Assembly (NCBI RefSeq): GCF_001625305.1 | Contig: NW_017804464.1 | Coordinates: forward strand, 3,493,914 to 3,557,913 | Direction of reading: 5' to 3' | Length of the DNA stretch: 64,000 nt | DNA from: Branchiostoma belcheri | Taxonomy: Eukaryota > Chordata > Leptocardii > Amphioxiformes > Branchiostomatidae | Shown: in pieces, positions 1-12,733 of the stretch | Numbering within the stretch: position 1 is the first letter of the stretch | Layout of the letters: each line of letters begins with the position of its first letter | Notes under the pieces: generated by a model | Told to the model about the DNA's origin: nothing | The model's input: only the letters and a program-made list of their open reading frames with translations | Database searches by the model: none | Made by a program: the position numbers and the translations under genes

Positions 1-13
1 GGGGGGGGGGGGG
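1..13. other. Homopolymer G run at window edge
   Basis: Thirteen consecutive G bases open the window. Runs this long are rare elsewhere here. It may be a real homopolymer or an assembly edge next to a gap. It lies in the intron upstream of the missing last exon. Confidence 0.5.
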
Positions 14-467
14 CGTAACACGGGTGACGACGCATCTGTATAATCTGCGGCAAACCGTTTCAGGGTGTTCTGTACCATAAAAATAGTACAGAGATTCTTT
101 TGTTCTTTAGACCAAATTGATTATTAAAAAGATTGAAGAATACGCATGTTAATTTCTCTAGAACGATGTACCTCTGACGAAGACATGAGATCTCCGACCT
201 CTAGTTTTAATTTGTTTAAGGCAACAACAACTACTTATTACCTCTAGGAAATGAGCTATCCTTCCACAAAAAGGTATTAAATTTTCTTATTTCTCTTTTA
301 AAGTAAATATCAAGAAAGAGGATAACATGAAAGTAGAGGGCTCACTGAGTCAGTCTACTTAGGAAGACAAGAGTGACTGGTTAAAATGAGTGACAGCTCT
401 ATGTGAAAGAACTTCTTTGTGTTGGATCTAGTTTTATCATGATGAAATTGTGTTGAGATATGCTTAC

Positions 468-551
468 CTTGAATGGGGTCTGGGTAGTAGTAGCGGTAGC
501 TGGGGTTGCCGTTCATGTTCACTATGTCTCTCCTCACTTTGCCCTCTGGGT
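468..551 (-). CDS. TXNDC12: TXNDC12 exon: C-terminal half of the fold
   Basis: This 84-bp exon lies between TCCTCACAG and GTAAGC. It completes Asp and encodes PEGKVRRDIVNMNGNPSYR then YYYPDPIQ, with one base left for the next exon. The D-P-x-G-K-V turn and the N-x-N-G-N-P-S-Y-x-Y segment are conserved signatures of TXNDC12. The remaining helix and the ER-retention tail must lie in an exon before position 1, which the window does not include. Confidence 0.94.
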
Positions 552-975
552 CTGTGAGGAAAATGAGAAGTGTAAGATTATTTTTTGTTGGTTTGTTTCA
601 TAGACTGTTCATGTTTTCACACTCTTATATATACATGTACTTAACATAGATGAGGATGTGTTCATTACAACCTTTAGCACAATTACGTTGCTACAAAAAG
701 TTGAGTAAGTATCCTGTATGTGTTGACAGTAACACAGATTTAGTACAACCTATCAATATGAGTTCACTTTTAATTTCTCTGCTGCCTAACCCAGTATACA
801 TTCACAAACCTGGAGTAAAAACAATAACAGCGTTAAAATACATAGTAAAACGTTGAATTTTATTCCAATACAAAGTTATACAGAGATAAAATTGAAGTCA
901 TTGGTCATTAATTATCCTGATGAAGGCGCGACAGGAACTTGTGGAGGCAGTACATCATGTCACCTGATTGAAGGA

Positions 976-999
976 TGAACTGAACTGAACTGAACTGAA
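976..999. repeat. (TGAAC)n microsatellite
   Basis: Four perfect TGAAC units are followed by TGAA. The same short motif recurs at about 55148-55162 next to a SINE-like fragment, so it may be the tail of a decayed retroposon. Confidence 0.8.
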
Positions 1000-3479
1000 G
1001 GCGGCAGTGGTCTCTGAAAATTTGATCTCTGTGTTACTTTGTGTTGGAATAAAGTTAAATGTCTTACTATGATTACTACCTACACAGATGAACTTTCATG
1101 ATACAGCTATACACTTTAAGATAGATGATAACAATAAGACACATCAGTCATAAAACACACTTACTTAATTACTTAAAGAAACATGAAACACTTCAAGGCA
1201 AAAAATCCATCATTCTAAACTTAAGAGCAAGTCCTGCAGACAAAAGTGTTGTTAACTTCTCCTTGGCACAATATGAACTGTCCAATCAGTTATTAGATCT
1301 CGTGGCTCGGAGCAACCTGGGCGGTACATCCATTTACAAGATGGGAACCAATAAGGACAAAACACACACTCAGATAAGAAAGTGCCATAAGAAACCTAGC
1401 CACACAGCATACAAGACACTTCATTAAGATGCATAAAGATAAGGAAATTATCTCAGATTGCAATATGAGCACGCAACACTTTGTTCTGATGACTTTTGGA
1501 AGATATAGATAGTTTTTAAGTGAAATATGATGTAGCCTGCTTAGTCTAGTACATTTCTTTTGAAAGTTTTATCTTAAACTTTAACTCAAGAGGCAACTAT
1601 GATCCATAGGCTTCACATTTGGACATGACTTAGTGGCCGTTCTTGTGTATTTGCCCTGAGGAGGCTTTCAAATATGTAGCGTGTATCAGAGCAAAGATAT
1701 GCTGCATGTATACAAACACCATTTCATTTTCCCTTTGAGCAAAAGAAACACAGACAAAATCCTCACCAAGGGGCATGACTAGGGGGATACAGTGTTAGCG
1801 AGAAGGCTGCCATATCCTAATAGTATGATCATGATATATGGTTATATGCCGGTTTCTGGACACAGGCTAGTGACTTACCGAGGCTTTGGTACTTTTCGTG
1901 ACGAACACTCTGAACTTTCAAACAGAACTGTCACAGGACAAGAAGATATGAGTATAGATGTTTTAACATTTTTGGACTTCCCCTGAGGGCATAGAAGGAC
2001 CCTAACAGCCTGGTCCATGTACATTTTCTATAATGTACATCTATGTGTAGTCCCAAATATCAGAAATTGAAATTGATGGATTCAAAATTGGTCATTGTTT
2101 TTCACAGTGTCCCTACAACAAGGCCATTGTGTTCCCTAGGGCCTTGTCTGAAGGATTCATGCACTGCAAGTATACTAAATATTCACCAGAGATCACTCAA
2201 TCTGTATGAACCATGAGAAGTAAATTTGATTATGCACCTACAAACTTTATGTAAGTATACTGTATTAATAGAATTTCATGCCAAAGCTATTGAACTCTGA
2301 CTTAAGAAACAAATTATAAAGGAATTAAATCTTTCGAGGCACCCAAATTAGATTTGCTTACATCTCCCTTGGGATGGAACCATTAAATGTCAGCAACAAT
2401 GTTGTACAAGTTAGAACTCAATCTGATGTAAATACAGAGACTTTCTCAATACTGTGCTAATCCATGGGGTAAAATGTAGAGCCATTGAAGTGATGTGTGC
2501 ATACACTATTTATGCCATGCAGTATATTGTGCATGACTGAAAGATCATTTAATGTAGCATTACATGTACCAACGGTGCTGTTTAGGATGTCAGCTACAGA
2601 GAAGGAACATACTGAGTCTCCTATTAGGACTTTCCAGAGGAATTGAGGAAAGAGATGGTATACAAATACAATGTACTAGATTAAGTTGATAAAAAGGTGG
2701 ATATAGTACTAGAGATAAAGTTTTATAATTGTTGAAAAGACACAGGACAAGCTTTAGAAAGTTCTGCTGAAACTTTAAACTTGTGCAGACTTATAATTAG
2801 TCTTTTAATACTATGTTCTTCGTTCAATCTAAACCCTCATGTGGTCATTGTTGGCCCTCTCTCCATGGCCACAGTTAGATCAGTTACTTTTTGTCTGTCT
2901 TACCAAGCATTCATGATCATAACATTTATTTCAATATTCACCATTGAACCTGGGGTTAATGTGTTATACAAATTACCACATTTAAATCCCCAATGCTTTG
3001 TTAGACTCTGTGCAGCTACAAGCTCACACCCATAGCTGGGTGTTTCTTATGTTTTTGCTGCCCTGATCACGGGAAATACGATTTCCAATTTGGCTCGAGT
3101 CCAATCTCTGCCTGCCTGTCAAAGTCTCCTCCACAATAGGGAAAGGTCTGATAGGGTTTAAGGATCACCAGCTGCAGATTAAGTCTCTGAAATGAGTCTG
3201 GACAGGGCAGACAGATAATCACACACGCGGCTGAGATTTCAAATGACTTTGCTGAAAATTTCATAAGAGATGTCAAAATGGCCGGCTTGATGTGAGAGTC
3301 TATTAAAAGTAAGCAGCCAGATGCTATTGATCATGTCTGGCCCCTTCCACGCAACAAGTAGGAGTTGGATGAAATGTATTGGATGACTGCCACGTATGGT
3401 AATACAGGGATCGAAATGCCCTTTGTCTATTTCCCGCAAGTTTTCAAGTTCCAACTCCAACTTAGAAGAACTTTCAGCA

Positions 3480-3615
3480 AGTCAACATATTGTGCTGCCA
3501 GGGGGCCTAAAATCTAATTATTTTGAGGTCTTATCAAGACCTACCCACCTATCAAGTTTCATGACGATCCATTCAGAGAGCTATCGAAAATATACCCTTC
3601 TGGCAAAGGTAATTG
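3480..3615 (+). repeat. Degraded copy of the 43-kb dispersed repeat
   Basis: The block running from CCAGGGGGCC through TTTTGAGGTCTTATCAAGAC and ACCTACCCACCTA to CAAAGGTAATTGCA matches 43090-43270 with many substitutions. It lacks the GACA/CACA microsatellite of the longer copy. Class unknown. Confidence 0.7.
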
Positions 3616-5399
3616 CACCACTATAACATGAGGTTTCATATATGCTGTTGATGAGCTGAATCTACCACACTACACTAAATTGCAACTTTGATTAGCAACC
3701 TACCTGTAGTAAAGGCTTTTATATGGTATTTAAGAGCTAGTACCTGCAATCTATGAAATTATTTTGCCAATTGTAAGTTGTACATGGGTATTAGGGGCTT
3801 TAAGATGCCACGTAAAAACCCTTAATACACACAGGTTCCAAGGAAGTTTTGGCAAGAAGATAAAGGAGTAGTTTGGTGACTTGCCAGGTTTCACTTTTGA
3901 CTAGGCCGACAAGCCTACCAAAGTTACTGACACTGAAGGATGTGCATAATGTATAATGTATTCGTCATGTTGCTGGGACCATTTATTAACTGTCCCTCTG
4001 GTGGCACAGAAGGACATCTCAAGTCTGGGGCATCTTGACGGCATAATTCTTCACCTGACAGCCAGAAATTGGATCTGAAACTAATGTAATCCTCAGAAGA
4101 ACATGTCATCTGTGATGAGGGGAGAAGGTGACCACAGTTTTAAAAAGTTTTGATTGGATTCAAGATCACAAAAACTTCTGTTGAACAGAATAAGGTACAT
4201 GTACATGCATATTATAAGGCAGCTGCTGTTCATCATTAGAATATATGATGGAAAGTTTCATTCCCAAAGTAAAGAAACGTTATGACGAATTACTCTTTGA
4301 TGTGCAGAACTTTGATCTTTTTTATAGCCTAATACTGGTTTAGGAGAACCCAATTGGCTGCCATCCTAATATTGCGTGCAACACTCAGGAATGCAATACC
4401 ACTAAAATTGCTCAATTTCCCCACCTTCGATCATTTCATCTATCGTTCCCTTGGCAGTTATGAAATTCTAGATCATATAAACTGTGAAAAAAATACCCTC
4501 AGAGTTGGGATTCTTGGACAGAACATAGTTTCTGGTTTGGCAGAAGGCCGACTAGTAAATGATGCATGAGGACGAATGGCTTTGGCACAGCAGCACAACT
4601 CAGTCATATTTGCAGATTCCTTGAATGAGTGGGCTCGGAGTCACCTTTGGGTTTTAGGCCGTGAACTTAGGTATTGTTTCTCGTGCCGAATGAACAAAGC
4701 CTAGATTACATTGTTGGGGGAGCACCATCAATCTAAACTGAGGGGTTGAAGAAGCTACGATGCCAAACTTTTGTTTCAGCCAGCAAAAAAAAAAGAACTG
4801 CGAGAACAATGTGAACACAGAATCTGAGTTGAAGTCTGTGCCTTTGTCAACAGCTACAGGCAGATTCAGGGAGTGAATATATCAGATAATATGCTTACAA
4901 AGTTTCCTGCCAGACCTTTGCTTTCTCCTGACTTGTATCTAAATCCTTGCATTAAAAATTCTGGGACTAAGTCATGGCAGCATAGCTTAACCATAATTTC
5001 TTGTTAAAATTTTTCTACATAACTGCAATTGGATTAAAAGATATGCACAATTCTATATCACTATAATTACAGCAAGTAATTCCATTATGAAAATCATCAT
5101 TCATATTAGAGTGAAAGCTCATTTAATATTGTAGCAGAGCTAAACTTTCATCTAGCTAACACAAATCAACCTAGACCTACCAAAGGTGCACCTGCACTTG
5201 ATGTACATTTTATTAACCTTCTTCTGGCTTTATACACTTCTGTACCCAATACAAATTTGGTATCAAAATGTTACCTTAGCAGAAAAAAAGGTTTAAGTCT
5301 TGTAGTTCCATTATGGGTAAGCCTTGATGGGGACTACAAATACATGTTCAAAGTTAAGTCCATTTCTGAAGTGTAAAGTAAGCCACAGTTTGAATCCAA

Positions 5400-5807
5400 C
5401 ATACACGCTGTGTACCTAAACCCACGTTTAGGTTCAGGGCCGGATTCAAGTTGAGAGGTTTAGGTTCAGTTCCGGACTTGTAAGTCCAGACCCCATGGCA
5501 TATACAAGATTGCATGTAAATATATGTTGGCAACCTTGCAATGTTGTCTGGGCAAAACTGTGGCCACATAACACGGAGGCTGACACTTGATGATGCCCTA
5601 TTTCTCTATTTTACAGCACAGATTTTGCAATCTACAATGTATGAAAGATTTTAGGTGGTTTGGAATGGAAAGGGGTATGTGATATGTTTTTTTTTTTTGT
5701 AATTAGTCCAGAACTGGTTCTTGCCTTTTAGTTTTTTTTACTTGGACCTAAACATTTTTACAAGTCTGGAACTGGTCCAGCGAACCAGTACACAGCACTA
5801 TACATAT
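5400..5807. mobile_element. Possible non-autonomous inverted-repeat element
   Basis: The left edge reads CGCTGTGTACCTAAACC and the right edge, reverse-complemented, reads GTGCTGTGTACTGG. Inside, the phrases 'tttaggttc' and 'aagtccgga/aagtctgga' recur in both orientations. The match is short and imperfect and no clear target-site duplication was found, so this is tentative. Confidence 0.35.
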
Positions 5808-6375
5808 ATCATCTGTGGCAACTGGCCAAATGATTTCGGGACTTCTGGCTCCATTTTAGCGCCCATCATAAGCATTGTCAGGGTAGATTGAAGACGAAGG
5901 AAGATGTTGACCTTGGGGACACTTATGTCCTTCCCTTAAGAGGAGTCACGAGGAAGGCCATGAACCCTTTCTAAAGTATGACTTCAAGGAAGAGTCAAGA
6001 CTGGCAGCAGGCATGGAATTGAATACTAAAACTATAATGGCTGACACTCAGTAATATTGCAGGTATTGGGGCATACAAGAAAATGCACTAAAATTTTTGA
6101 GACACCCTTTGCTCCCTCCTGGCATCATGTTTCCAGAGGCATGTACATTGTACATGTCAGAAGTTAGTGGGTCAGGTAATAGATGAAGACCAGAGTGACT
6201 GTTGAAAATTTGTATGCTGAGGGACTTTTCTTTCTGTTGAATCCGAAGTTCAAAATGTTACAAGATTTTGTCTACCAAAATAGATTACGGTATTTCTTGA
6301 TTACAATAAAGTTCAACTAATAACTCAAACTAGAGGTTGTCGACAAACTGAAAAGGACTAGACAAGTGCAAGACA

Positions 6376-6560
6376 AGGGGTCGCGTGGCACAACGGCAGA
6401 ATGCTTGCCTCGGAACCAAGAGGTCCCAGGTTTGAGTCTTGACAAAATTGACACCGATCTTGTGCCCTTGGGAAAGCCACTTTACATGACTTTCCTCACT
6501 TTGCTCAGGTGAAAATGAGTAGTGTATTGTCCCCTGTGTTGGTGGCAGCATTAATATAAG
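6376..6560 (+). mobile_element. tRNA-derived SINE (copy 1)
   Basis: The head has an A box TGGCACAACGG (6386-6396) and a B box GGTTTGAGTCT (6429-6439), RNA polymerase III promoter elements with tRNA-like spacing. A central segment follows, GTGCCCTTGGGAAAGCCACT and then TTCCTCACT, which is shared almost exactly with the copy at 13379. The tRNA part lacks a convincing cloverleaf, so this is a retroposon and not a tRNA gene. Confidence 0.85.
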
Positions 6561-8094
6561 TTGAAAAAACTTGAGTGTATCCCCACCACGTCTTGTGATT
6601 ACAAAAAAAGGAGGAGTAAACTGCAGATACCATAGACTTTGAATCTGTCAATGACATATAGATGCCTCGTATACTCTGATTATGTGAATTTTGGACAATC
6701 AAAGTTCTTTGGAGATGTACCCATGGCGGTAAATGTATTGTTACCAACTCAAATGAACAGTGGTTCAGAGTTGGCATTCTATGGCAGCTTCTACTTTGAC
6801 CTTCCTTTGCTATTCTTTAAATAGTTCTGCATGCTGCAGGAAAAACCTAACCACAGGCGACAGACTTTCTTTCAAGAAGGAAAATTATTATTGATGGGGC
6901 CATAACATTAAGCCTCTTGTTTCCCAGTAATCAATGCACACATATCGACCCTTTCTCTCACCAGTCTTGCTGCGAAAATAGCCACAAATGAAGGCTATTC
7001 TTCAAGAAAAAAATAGGGAAAATCTTTAAGTCTCCCTAATTCCAGCCGGTACCGCAATTTCCTTTGGAAGGCGTCTTGAATTCAATAACCATTAGGAGGC
7101 AAATGGAACAAATGGGATACAGTAAATCAATGGAGAAGGGAATGTGAACATCACTGCAATAATTTTGAGGCCTGCATTTTGGCAAGACATCAATAAATAC
7201 CAACAACCTTGCATTAACATGGGATAAATCCATCACAGCTCAATTTTATTTATTGATACTCATCAGCTTAACATTATCCCTCTATATGTCACAAAACAAC
7301 CAAGGACTTTCCTTTCATTCCTGTACTTTGTAACTCTGTAGTTAGAAAAGCAATTTTCAAGCAAATAACCAGCTACTATAGTCATATAAAAGGTTGATAT
7401 AAAAGCAGCAATGATGCCGAGACAAGTTAGATAATGATTATACATGTAGATAAACCTCTAGTCTAGCAATTTAATTGAAAGCATTATCTTCATTATTTTT
7501 AAATATCAAAATCTTGCGATGGTAAAAATCTAGATACTTTTTTTCAAATCTTCAAAATTTTTGCAAGCTGGAGGGGTCAAAACAGCTAACCTGTCTTCTC
7601 TACGCCCATTTACATTCAAAATTAAGCAAGCCTGTCACTGACGAATGAACAAAAGTCACGTTTGGAAGGACGCCAGAGAGATCGGTCAAGGACATTTTGA
7701 AAACAGAGCCTACTGTTTCAGTTACAGATAAAGTCATGGTATTCAAGCAGTGATGACAAGTTTTAGGATGACAGGAACCCTCCCTCATGTAGGCTTATAA
7801 TCACAATGACAACAATCATACAACACAAGCTATGTTAGATTCACAAAGACAATTGGAATTTGGAAAATCTAATAAACTTGAAACACTACAGTTCAAATTC
7901 TTGCTGAATACAGTCTACTGAAAGGGCATACTTCCCTCTATATCATGATTTGATCTCCCTTTCTGTCGTAACATGTTAACAGTAGAGTTGGGCCTTTCAT
8001 ACTGACACTGTATTAATTGACTTTCAAATTCAAAGTGTCAGTTTTAGATAAGGACAAATTGGGGATGTAGCTTTTATGCAGGGTATCTGGTTCC

Positions 8095-8161
8095 GTGCTG
8101 TATAGAACTGTCTGTTTGAGTGTAGTGCTGTATAGAACTGTCTGTTTGAGTGTAGTGCTGT
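8095..8161. repeat. Perfect 30-bp tandem repeat (2.2 units)
   Basis: The unit begins GTGCTGTATAGAACTGTC. It occurs at 8095-8124 and 8125-8154 without a mismatch, and a third partial copy (GTGCTGT) runs to 8161. It ends about 15 bp from the exon at 8177, just inside the intron beyond the GTAAGT donor. Identity of the units suggests a recent duplication. Confidence 0.95.
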
Positions 8162-8176
8162 CCTGTCAAGACTTAC

Positions 8177-8246
8177 CCATGAAAAGGATCCTGGGAATGT
8201 ATCCTCCATCGGGGGTGTACTCTTCTCCATGGGGCTCCTCATCATC
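8177..8246 (-). CDS. TXNDC12: TXNDC12 exon with the cis-proline loop
   Basis: This 70-bp exon has acceptor GATCCAG and donor GTAAGT. It starts on a codon boundary and encodes [19 protein letters not shown] then ILFM, ending with the first base of an Asp codon supplied by the next exon. The acidic stretch, [11 protein letters not shown] and the proline in YIPR correspond to the family's insert and the conserved cis-proline loop that faces the CXXC motif. A perfect 30-bp direct repeat begins only 15 bp into the downstream intron (8095-8161), close to the splice donor. Confidence 0.95.
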
Positions 8247-8312
8247 CTGGATCAATGAAAAAAGTTTAGTCAATCAATCAATTAATAAATCAATCAATCT
8301 ACTAGAAAGGTA

Positions 8313-8576
8313 ATATTTGCAAGGCAAATGCATTATGTTTACCTTTGCATATGGTCTGCTCTGTTAATTCTTACTCTTAATTCTAACATATTCAATGACA
8401 TAGATATGGTCAGACAGGAGTCTAAATCCCTCCTGCTATAAAATTGCAACATGATATAACCCGATACTAGTTACCATGGTGATATGCGGTCTGGTTCAGG
8501 TCACTGACCAGGTCAGTATTTGGAACGGAAGACGAAACTGAGCAAAACCAATATGTTTTCCTTCGGTAAACATAAT
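8313..8576 (+). mobile_element. X-box/IR1 repeat family, copy 1
   Basis: This is one of six related ~170-280 bp copies in the window. The copy runs from ATTTGCAAGGCAAATGC to TTCGGTAAACATAAT. The ATNATGTTTACC motif near the left end recurs inverted at the right end, which suggests weak terminal inverted repeats. It contains GTTACCATGGTGAT (8470-8483) and AGGTCACTGACC followed by another AGGTCA (8498-8515). Confidence 0.85.
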
Positions 8577-9182
8577 CAAACAATCACACTGTTCATATGT
8601 ACATATAAAGTGTATACTACACATTGTTATTCAAAACATGGCCTAGCAGTCGATCTTTATCTGTCAGGAGGCAAGTTGCATAACTTTCAAAACTTGCTGT
8701 CCTGTCCATGGTGCTGAAAGTGTTGCTGTGAAGACAATGTGCCTTTTCATTGAAAGATCTTATCTTACTCAAAGGGAATTACACTTGTGGAGCGCTGTAC
8801 CAAATCAATTCTAATGGTTATTCACAGGGATTTTGAAATTTGCATAACAATAGCCCTTAGAGCATTCACAGCTTTACTCTGTGCGGACAAAGGAAAATCG
8901 AGTCTTCCCTCTATACTCTACTCATCTCCCAGTTAGTTTCTAATAAAACTGCCCCCACAAAGTATCTGATGATGAGGAGAAGCAAACTTGTAGGTTACTC
9001 ATCCCTGCTGTGATAAAACACAGAGTTGTATATTCTCCAAGGAACAGCACGTTAAAGTGCATCCTGGCATTTTACGGGCGTAATTGAATCTTGGGATCAA
9101 TAGAATACATTAGGGTCTTGAGAGAGTTTTGTCTAACGTCTTCAGCTGCAGAAAACTTCATTAGTCATGGTACAATCTCCTT

Positions 9183-9570
9183 ATCAAAATGTTCTTTTAT
9201 TTCCAACCCATTCATGCCAAATTCCCTCAGGTAGCCTGACTGACAAATACAATAACTCAAGAACAACTACACAGTATACATCGAGCAAGTGAAAGAACAA
9301 TTCATGCAACTCCCAACTTATGGGTTGGCACTTAATGTGATTTGCTGATGATTCTCTGTTCACAGAATACCTCTTTATCAAAAAGTTCTTTTATTTTCCA
9401 CCCTATCATGCCAAATTCCCTCAGGTACCTTGACTAGCAAATACAATAACTTAAGAACAAGTACAACTACAACATTGTGCAAGTGTAAGAACAATCCATG
9501 CAACTCCCAAGGTATGGGCTGGCACTTAAAAGTTATTTGCTGAAGATTCTCTATTCACAGAGTACCAAAT
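9183..9570. repeat. Tandem duplication, ~194-bp unit
   Basis: Two adjacent diverged copies begin near 9183 and 9377. Both contain TTCTTTTATTT, ATGCCAAATTCCCTCAGGTA, CAAATACAATAACT, ATGCAACTCCCAA and a TTCACAGA end. Divergence is roughly 15% by eye. I see no coding content. Confidence 0.9.
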
Positions 9571-10322
9571 CCAGGATTCATGACAAATCCCTAAGCCATT
9601 AAAAAACTTCCAACAGATTTAAAAGAAAACGGGTATGACTTCTGTAATACCGTCCCGTAAAAGTGAATCTCGTGATGTTTCAGAATTGTTGAGCAATAAA
9701 TCTACCACTGATAGCATCACTAGCTGCAGGCAACCCTGTCCATTTATTTGCGAACTTGAGACACATATATATTGTGTAACGTATCAGATTCACCCTACAG
9801 GCATTTTGCCTGATGCACTTTACATCAGTACTTTTGAATCAATACCACGGAGGAAGGATTTTTGGATGGCACGATTTCTGTGGATGATGGATCTGTGAAC
9901 ATAGCTGGAGGGATGTCTCCAAGAGATTTCCTCATCTGATTTGATCACTGCTTTTGTAAAAGACTGTCAGGACCAACATGTCAGTTGTAGATGAAGGATA
10001 ATACCGGTAGATTTTTTTTAACCTCCTACCTACTGAGGTAGCTTTTTGTTAACTGTACTGGTAAACTTGTATGGTGAAAGAAATGGCAGCAGGAAGAAGG
10101 TTAAAGCTAGGAGTACATTCAATTAAAATTTGTAAACAGGATTCTAATGTATTTGATTCAAACAGCATTTAATAACAAGTACACATACGTACATGTATAT
10201 GATAGTTTGTAACACTAAAAAAACAGGAAGACCAAACCCTGCAGTTCACACAATGATTGAATTTCCTTTCACTCCAATTTACAAATTACTGCCCTGAAGG
10301 TCTATAAAGTAGCACACTTTAC

Positions 10323-10493
10323 CTGCGAAGTTCTTCATTATGTAGTGCAATGGCTGAATACTTAAATTCCAGTAGATTTCAATTATCTTATCAATCACTT
10401 CCTCTGCATTAGGCATCCAATTTCCTGCCTTCTCTAGACTTACAAGAACACACAAGGGTATTGGAAAGTGCTCCGACCATCCATTGCCATTAC
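10323..10493 (-). CDS. Candidate orphan exon, unrecognised
   Basis: On the minus strand a 171-bp segment lies between a good acceptor (GTTTTTTCATAG) and a good donor (GCAG then GTAAAG). It is open in one frame, phase 1 at both ends. The translation includes NGNGWSEHFPIPLCVLVSLE, KAGNWMPNAEEVIDKIIEIY and WNLSIQPLHYIMKNFA. The composition looks protein-like, with an amphipathic helix-like stretch EEVIDKIIEIYWNL. I do not recognise the family. It is not a TXNDC12 cassette: the flanking TXNDC12 exons join in phase 0, and reading this segment in phase 0 meets a stop. It could be one exon of a nested minus-strand gene, a relic of a transduplicated gene, or chance. No partner exon was found nearby. 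Confidence 0.5.
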
Positions 10494-12497
10494 CTATGAA
10501 AAAACTTTACTGACAAATGCATTTTCTCTAATAACTCAACCTTAGTAGATGAGACAACTCATGGATCTTTGTCACTCAACAAAAGTGAGTTTTGCAGAGT
10601 CGGGCAGAATCGTTCTACCAAGCCTGTCTGATTTTGTGAAAGATGTGCTCGGAAACTGCATGCGGCGTAAGAAACGTGCACGCAAATGGTACGCATCGTG
10701 AAAAATGTGCACAGCGATGGCACGCATCATTAGCAAGAGAATTAACAGCTTAACATGGCCATTAGGTTAGAATAATGGCAAGAATTCTGATTTCAGCAGA
10801 ATTTCTTTTATTGCTTTAGATAAATCAGGCCCAGAGGCAGAATTTCATTTCCTTGACTCAAACACATCGTTAGAAGGGACTGACAAGAAAATCTCAGAAT
10901 GATTTTTTGTCAATCATGGTTTCATTGTCCTCAAGATATTGGATTTTTTCTAGACTTAGGCTATTGGTTCTTTGAAACCTGAGCCTTTACAAAGAATATA
11001 ATATGACCCTTTCCTAAGGCAATTAGGACTTAAAGAAGTAAAAATATGTCAACATCATTGAGATTATGACATCTAAACTATCATAGGTCATCATCAATAG
11101 TTCTTGTTGACAATATTAATGTTTACATCGATATAGAGATTTCCACATTGATTTTGCACTGACAGAGATCTGTACTAAACGCTTTTTCACTGCCTAATAA
11201 GTCACTAAATCTGAGGTATCCAGTTACAAAACGGCCTTACGATCGATTTGCCACAACTCAAAATGCAGTTACACACTTTTAACAGGAGGTGGAGAATTCA
11301 TGTTGTAAAATTAAGCTAACTTTATCGATTTCTTCTGCCATTTGTATCCATATATCCCTGTATGTTACGGCGCAAAAGGGAGGTTTAAACAATACAAGAC
11401 GTTATGTTTCAATGCCCTTGAGAACTAAGGGTACATTAAACGCCCTATTGAGGAGAAAATACAATAAAGAATCAATTGTCATAAAGCCAAAGTTAAGGCA
11501 ACAAGATAACCTAGGAAATATGACACAGTTGCTGCATGACTTGCATGTAATGTCACATGTATTAGCTGTTTTTCAGATGATGCCGAGACAGAGGCCACAA
11601 GTAGCCTGGATGCCAACCTTGTTAGCTTTAGTCCATTTCCAATGATCGTTACCCTACCATCAGTGAGAGCAGATTACATCTAACAACCTGGAACTCAGGC
11701 TAGTATGCCACCATTGTACCTTTGCTTGTATCTTACTCTTTTCCCAGTGTTGATTTTTTCCTTTGTAGAAAATACATCTCATGAGAGCTTGACTACACAA
11801 ATAATTCAAGTGAAGTCTGACATCAAACTACATGTTGTGATTGTGTCAAATATTGAAGAAAAGTGTGAAATACAAAGAGATCCAAAGCCTTTCTTAGTTC
11901 ATCTTACATGATGCTAAAAAAATGTCATATTCTATCCATGAACAGTATTCAAAAAGTAAAAGAAAACATTGTCAGCAGATTGTTTTCTTTGCAAGCTTTA
12001 ATTAAAACCAGTACTTTATGCAAAATTTTTTCTTTTTAAGTTTCTCATTTGGCAGCTGTGGAAAAGTTATTCCTGGCAGGTCAAGTTATGAAGTTTAGCC
12101 CGCTATCATGGCTTGTTCGATTTTCACTTAAGCCTGGATGCAACTAATGGTAATGACTGAACGGGGATTTCCACAACTGGCTTAGACACAGCGGGTATTT
12201 CTAATGTCCTGTCTGTGCGTCCATCATTCGGGAAACTGCAATAGGTTTCTAAATTGGGCTTACAAGTTTGACATTCAGACACAGTCCCGGAGTGATGGGC
12301 ACCAAAGGTTGGGGGAACGAATTTTCACTCATTGTTCATGGCTATGGAGAGCAACACTATCATACCAAGTTGATAAGTTACATACATACATACATACAAC
12401 ATGTGATCCTTTTGGTGCCACTTAGGTTAACAGTCTCCCTACTGGGGTAGTATTTTGGCAACAAATTTGTCAGCAGCACAGAATAATAAGGATAGAA

Positions 12498-12733
12498 CTA
12501 GAAACATTTGCAAAGCAAATGCATAATGTTTACCTACCAAACACATTCATATATAAGTTGAGACAGGAGTTTAATAAATCCCTACTGCTATAAAATTGCA
12601 ACATAACCAAATACTAGTTGCCATGGTAAACAGACATCAGGTTCAGGTCATTGTCCTTGTTTGTTTGGAGAAGAAGAAGAAGAAGAGGAACATGAAACGG
12701 AGCAAAACAATATGTTTTCCTTCTGTAATTATA
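12498..12733 (+). mobile_element. X-box/IR1 repeat family, copy 2
   Basis: The copy starts CTAGAAACATTTGCAAAGC and ends near TTTTCCTTCTGTAATTATA. It contains GTTGCCATGGTAAA (12617-12630) and AGGTCATTGTCCT (12645-12657), followed by a GAA-rich tract. Reading frames across it are not coding. Confidence 0.88.

Larger units (their letters stand above)
552..8176 (-). other. TXNDC12: TXNDC12 intron, ~7.6 kb
   Basis: This intron separates the NGNPSY exon from the cis-proline exon. It contains a (TGAAC)n microsatellite, a degraded dispersed repeat (3480-3615), a possible inverted-repeat element (5400-5807), one tRNA-derived SINE (about 6376-6560) and the 30-bp tandem repeat next to the donor. From about 650 to 3450, 3620 to 5400 and 6560 to 8090 I see only A+T-rich unique sequence with short, unconvincing open frames. 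Confidence 0.85.

Noticed and set aside
10323..10493. Cassette exon of TXNDC12
   Set aside because: Neighbouring exons join in phase 0 (after GAG and before GAT). In that phase this segment hits a TAA, so it cannot be a coding cassette of this gene.
11289..11645. 118-residue open frame on the plus strand
   Set aside because: No family resemblance and no splice-site support. It lies in unremarkable intron sequence.
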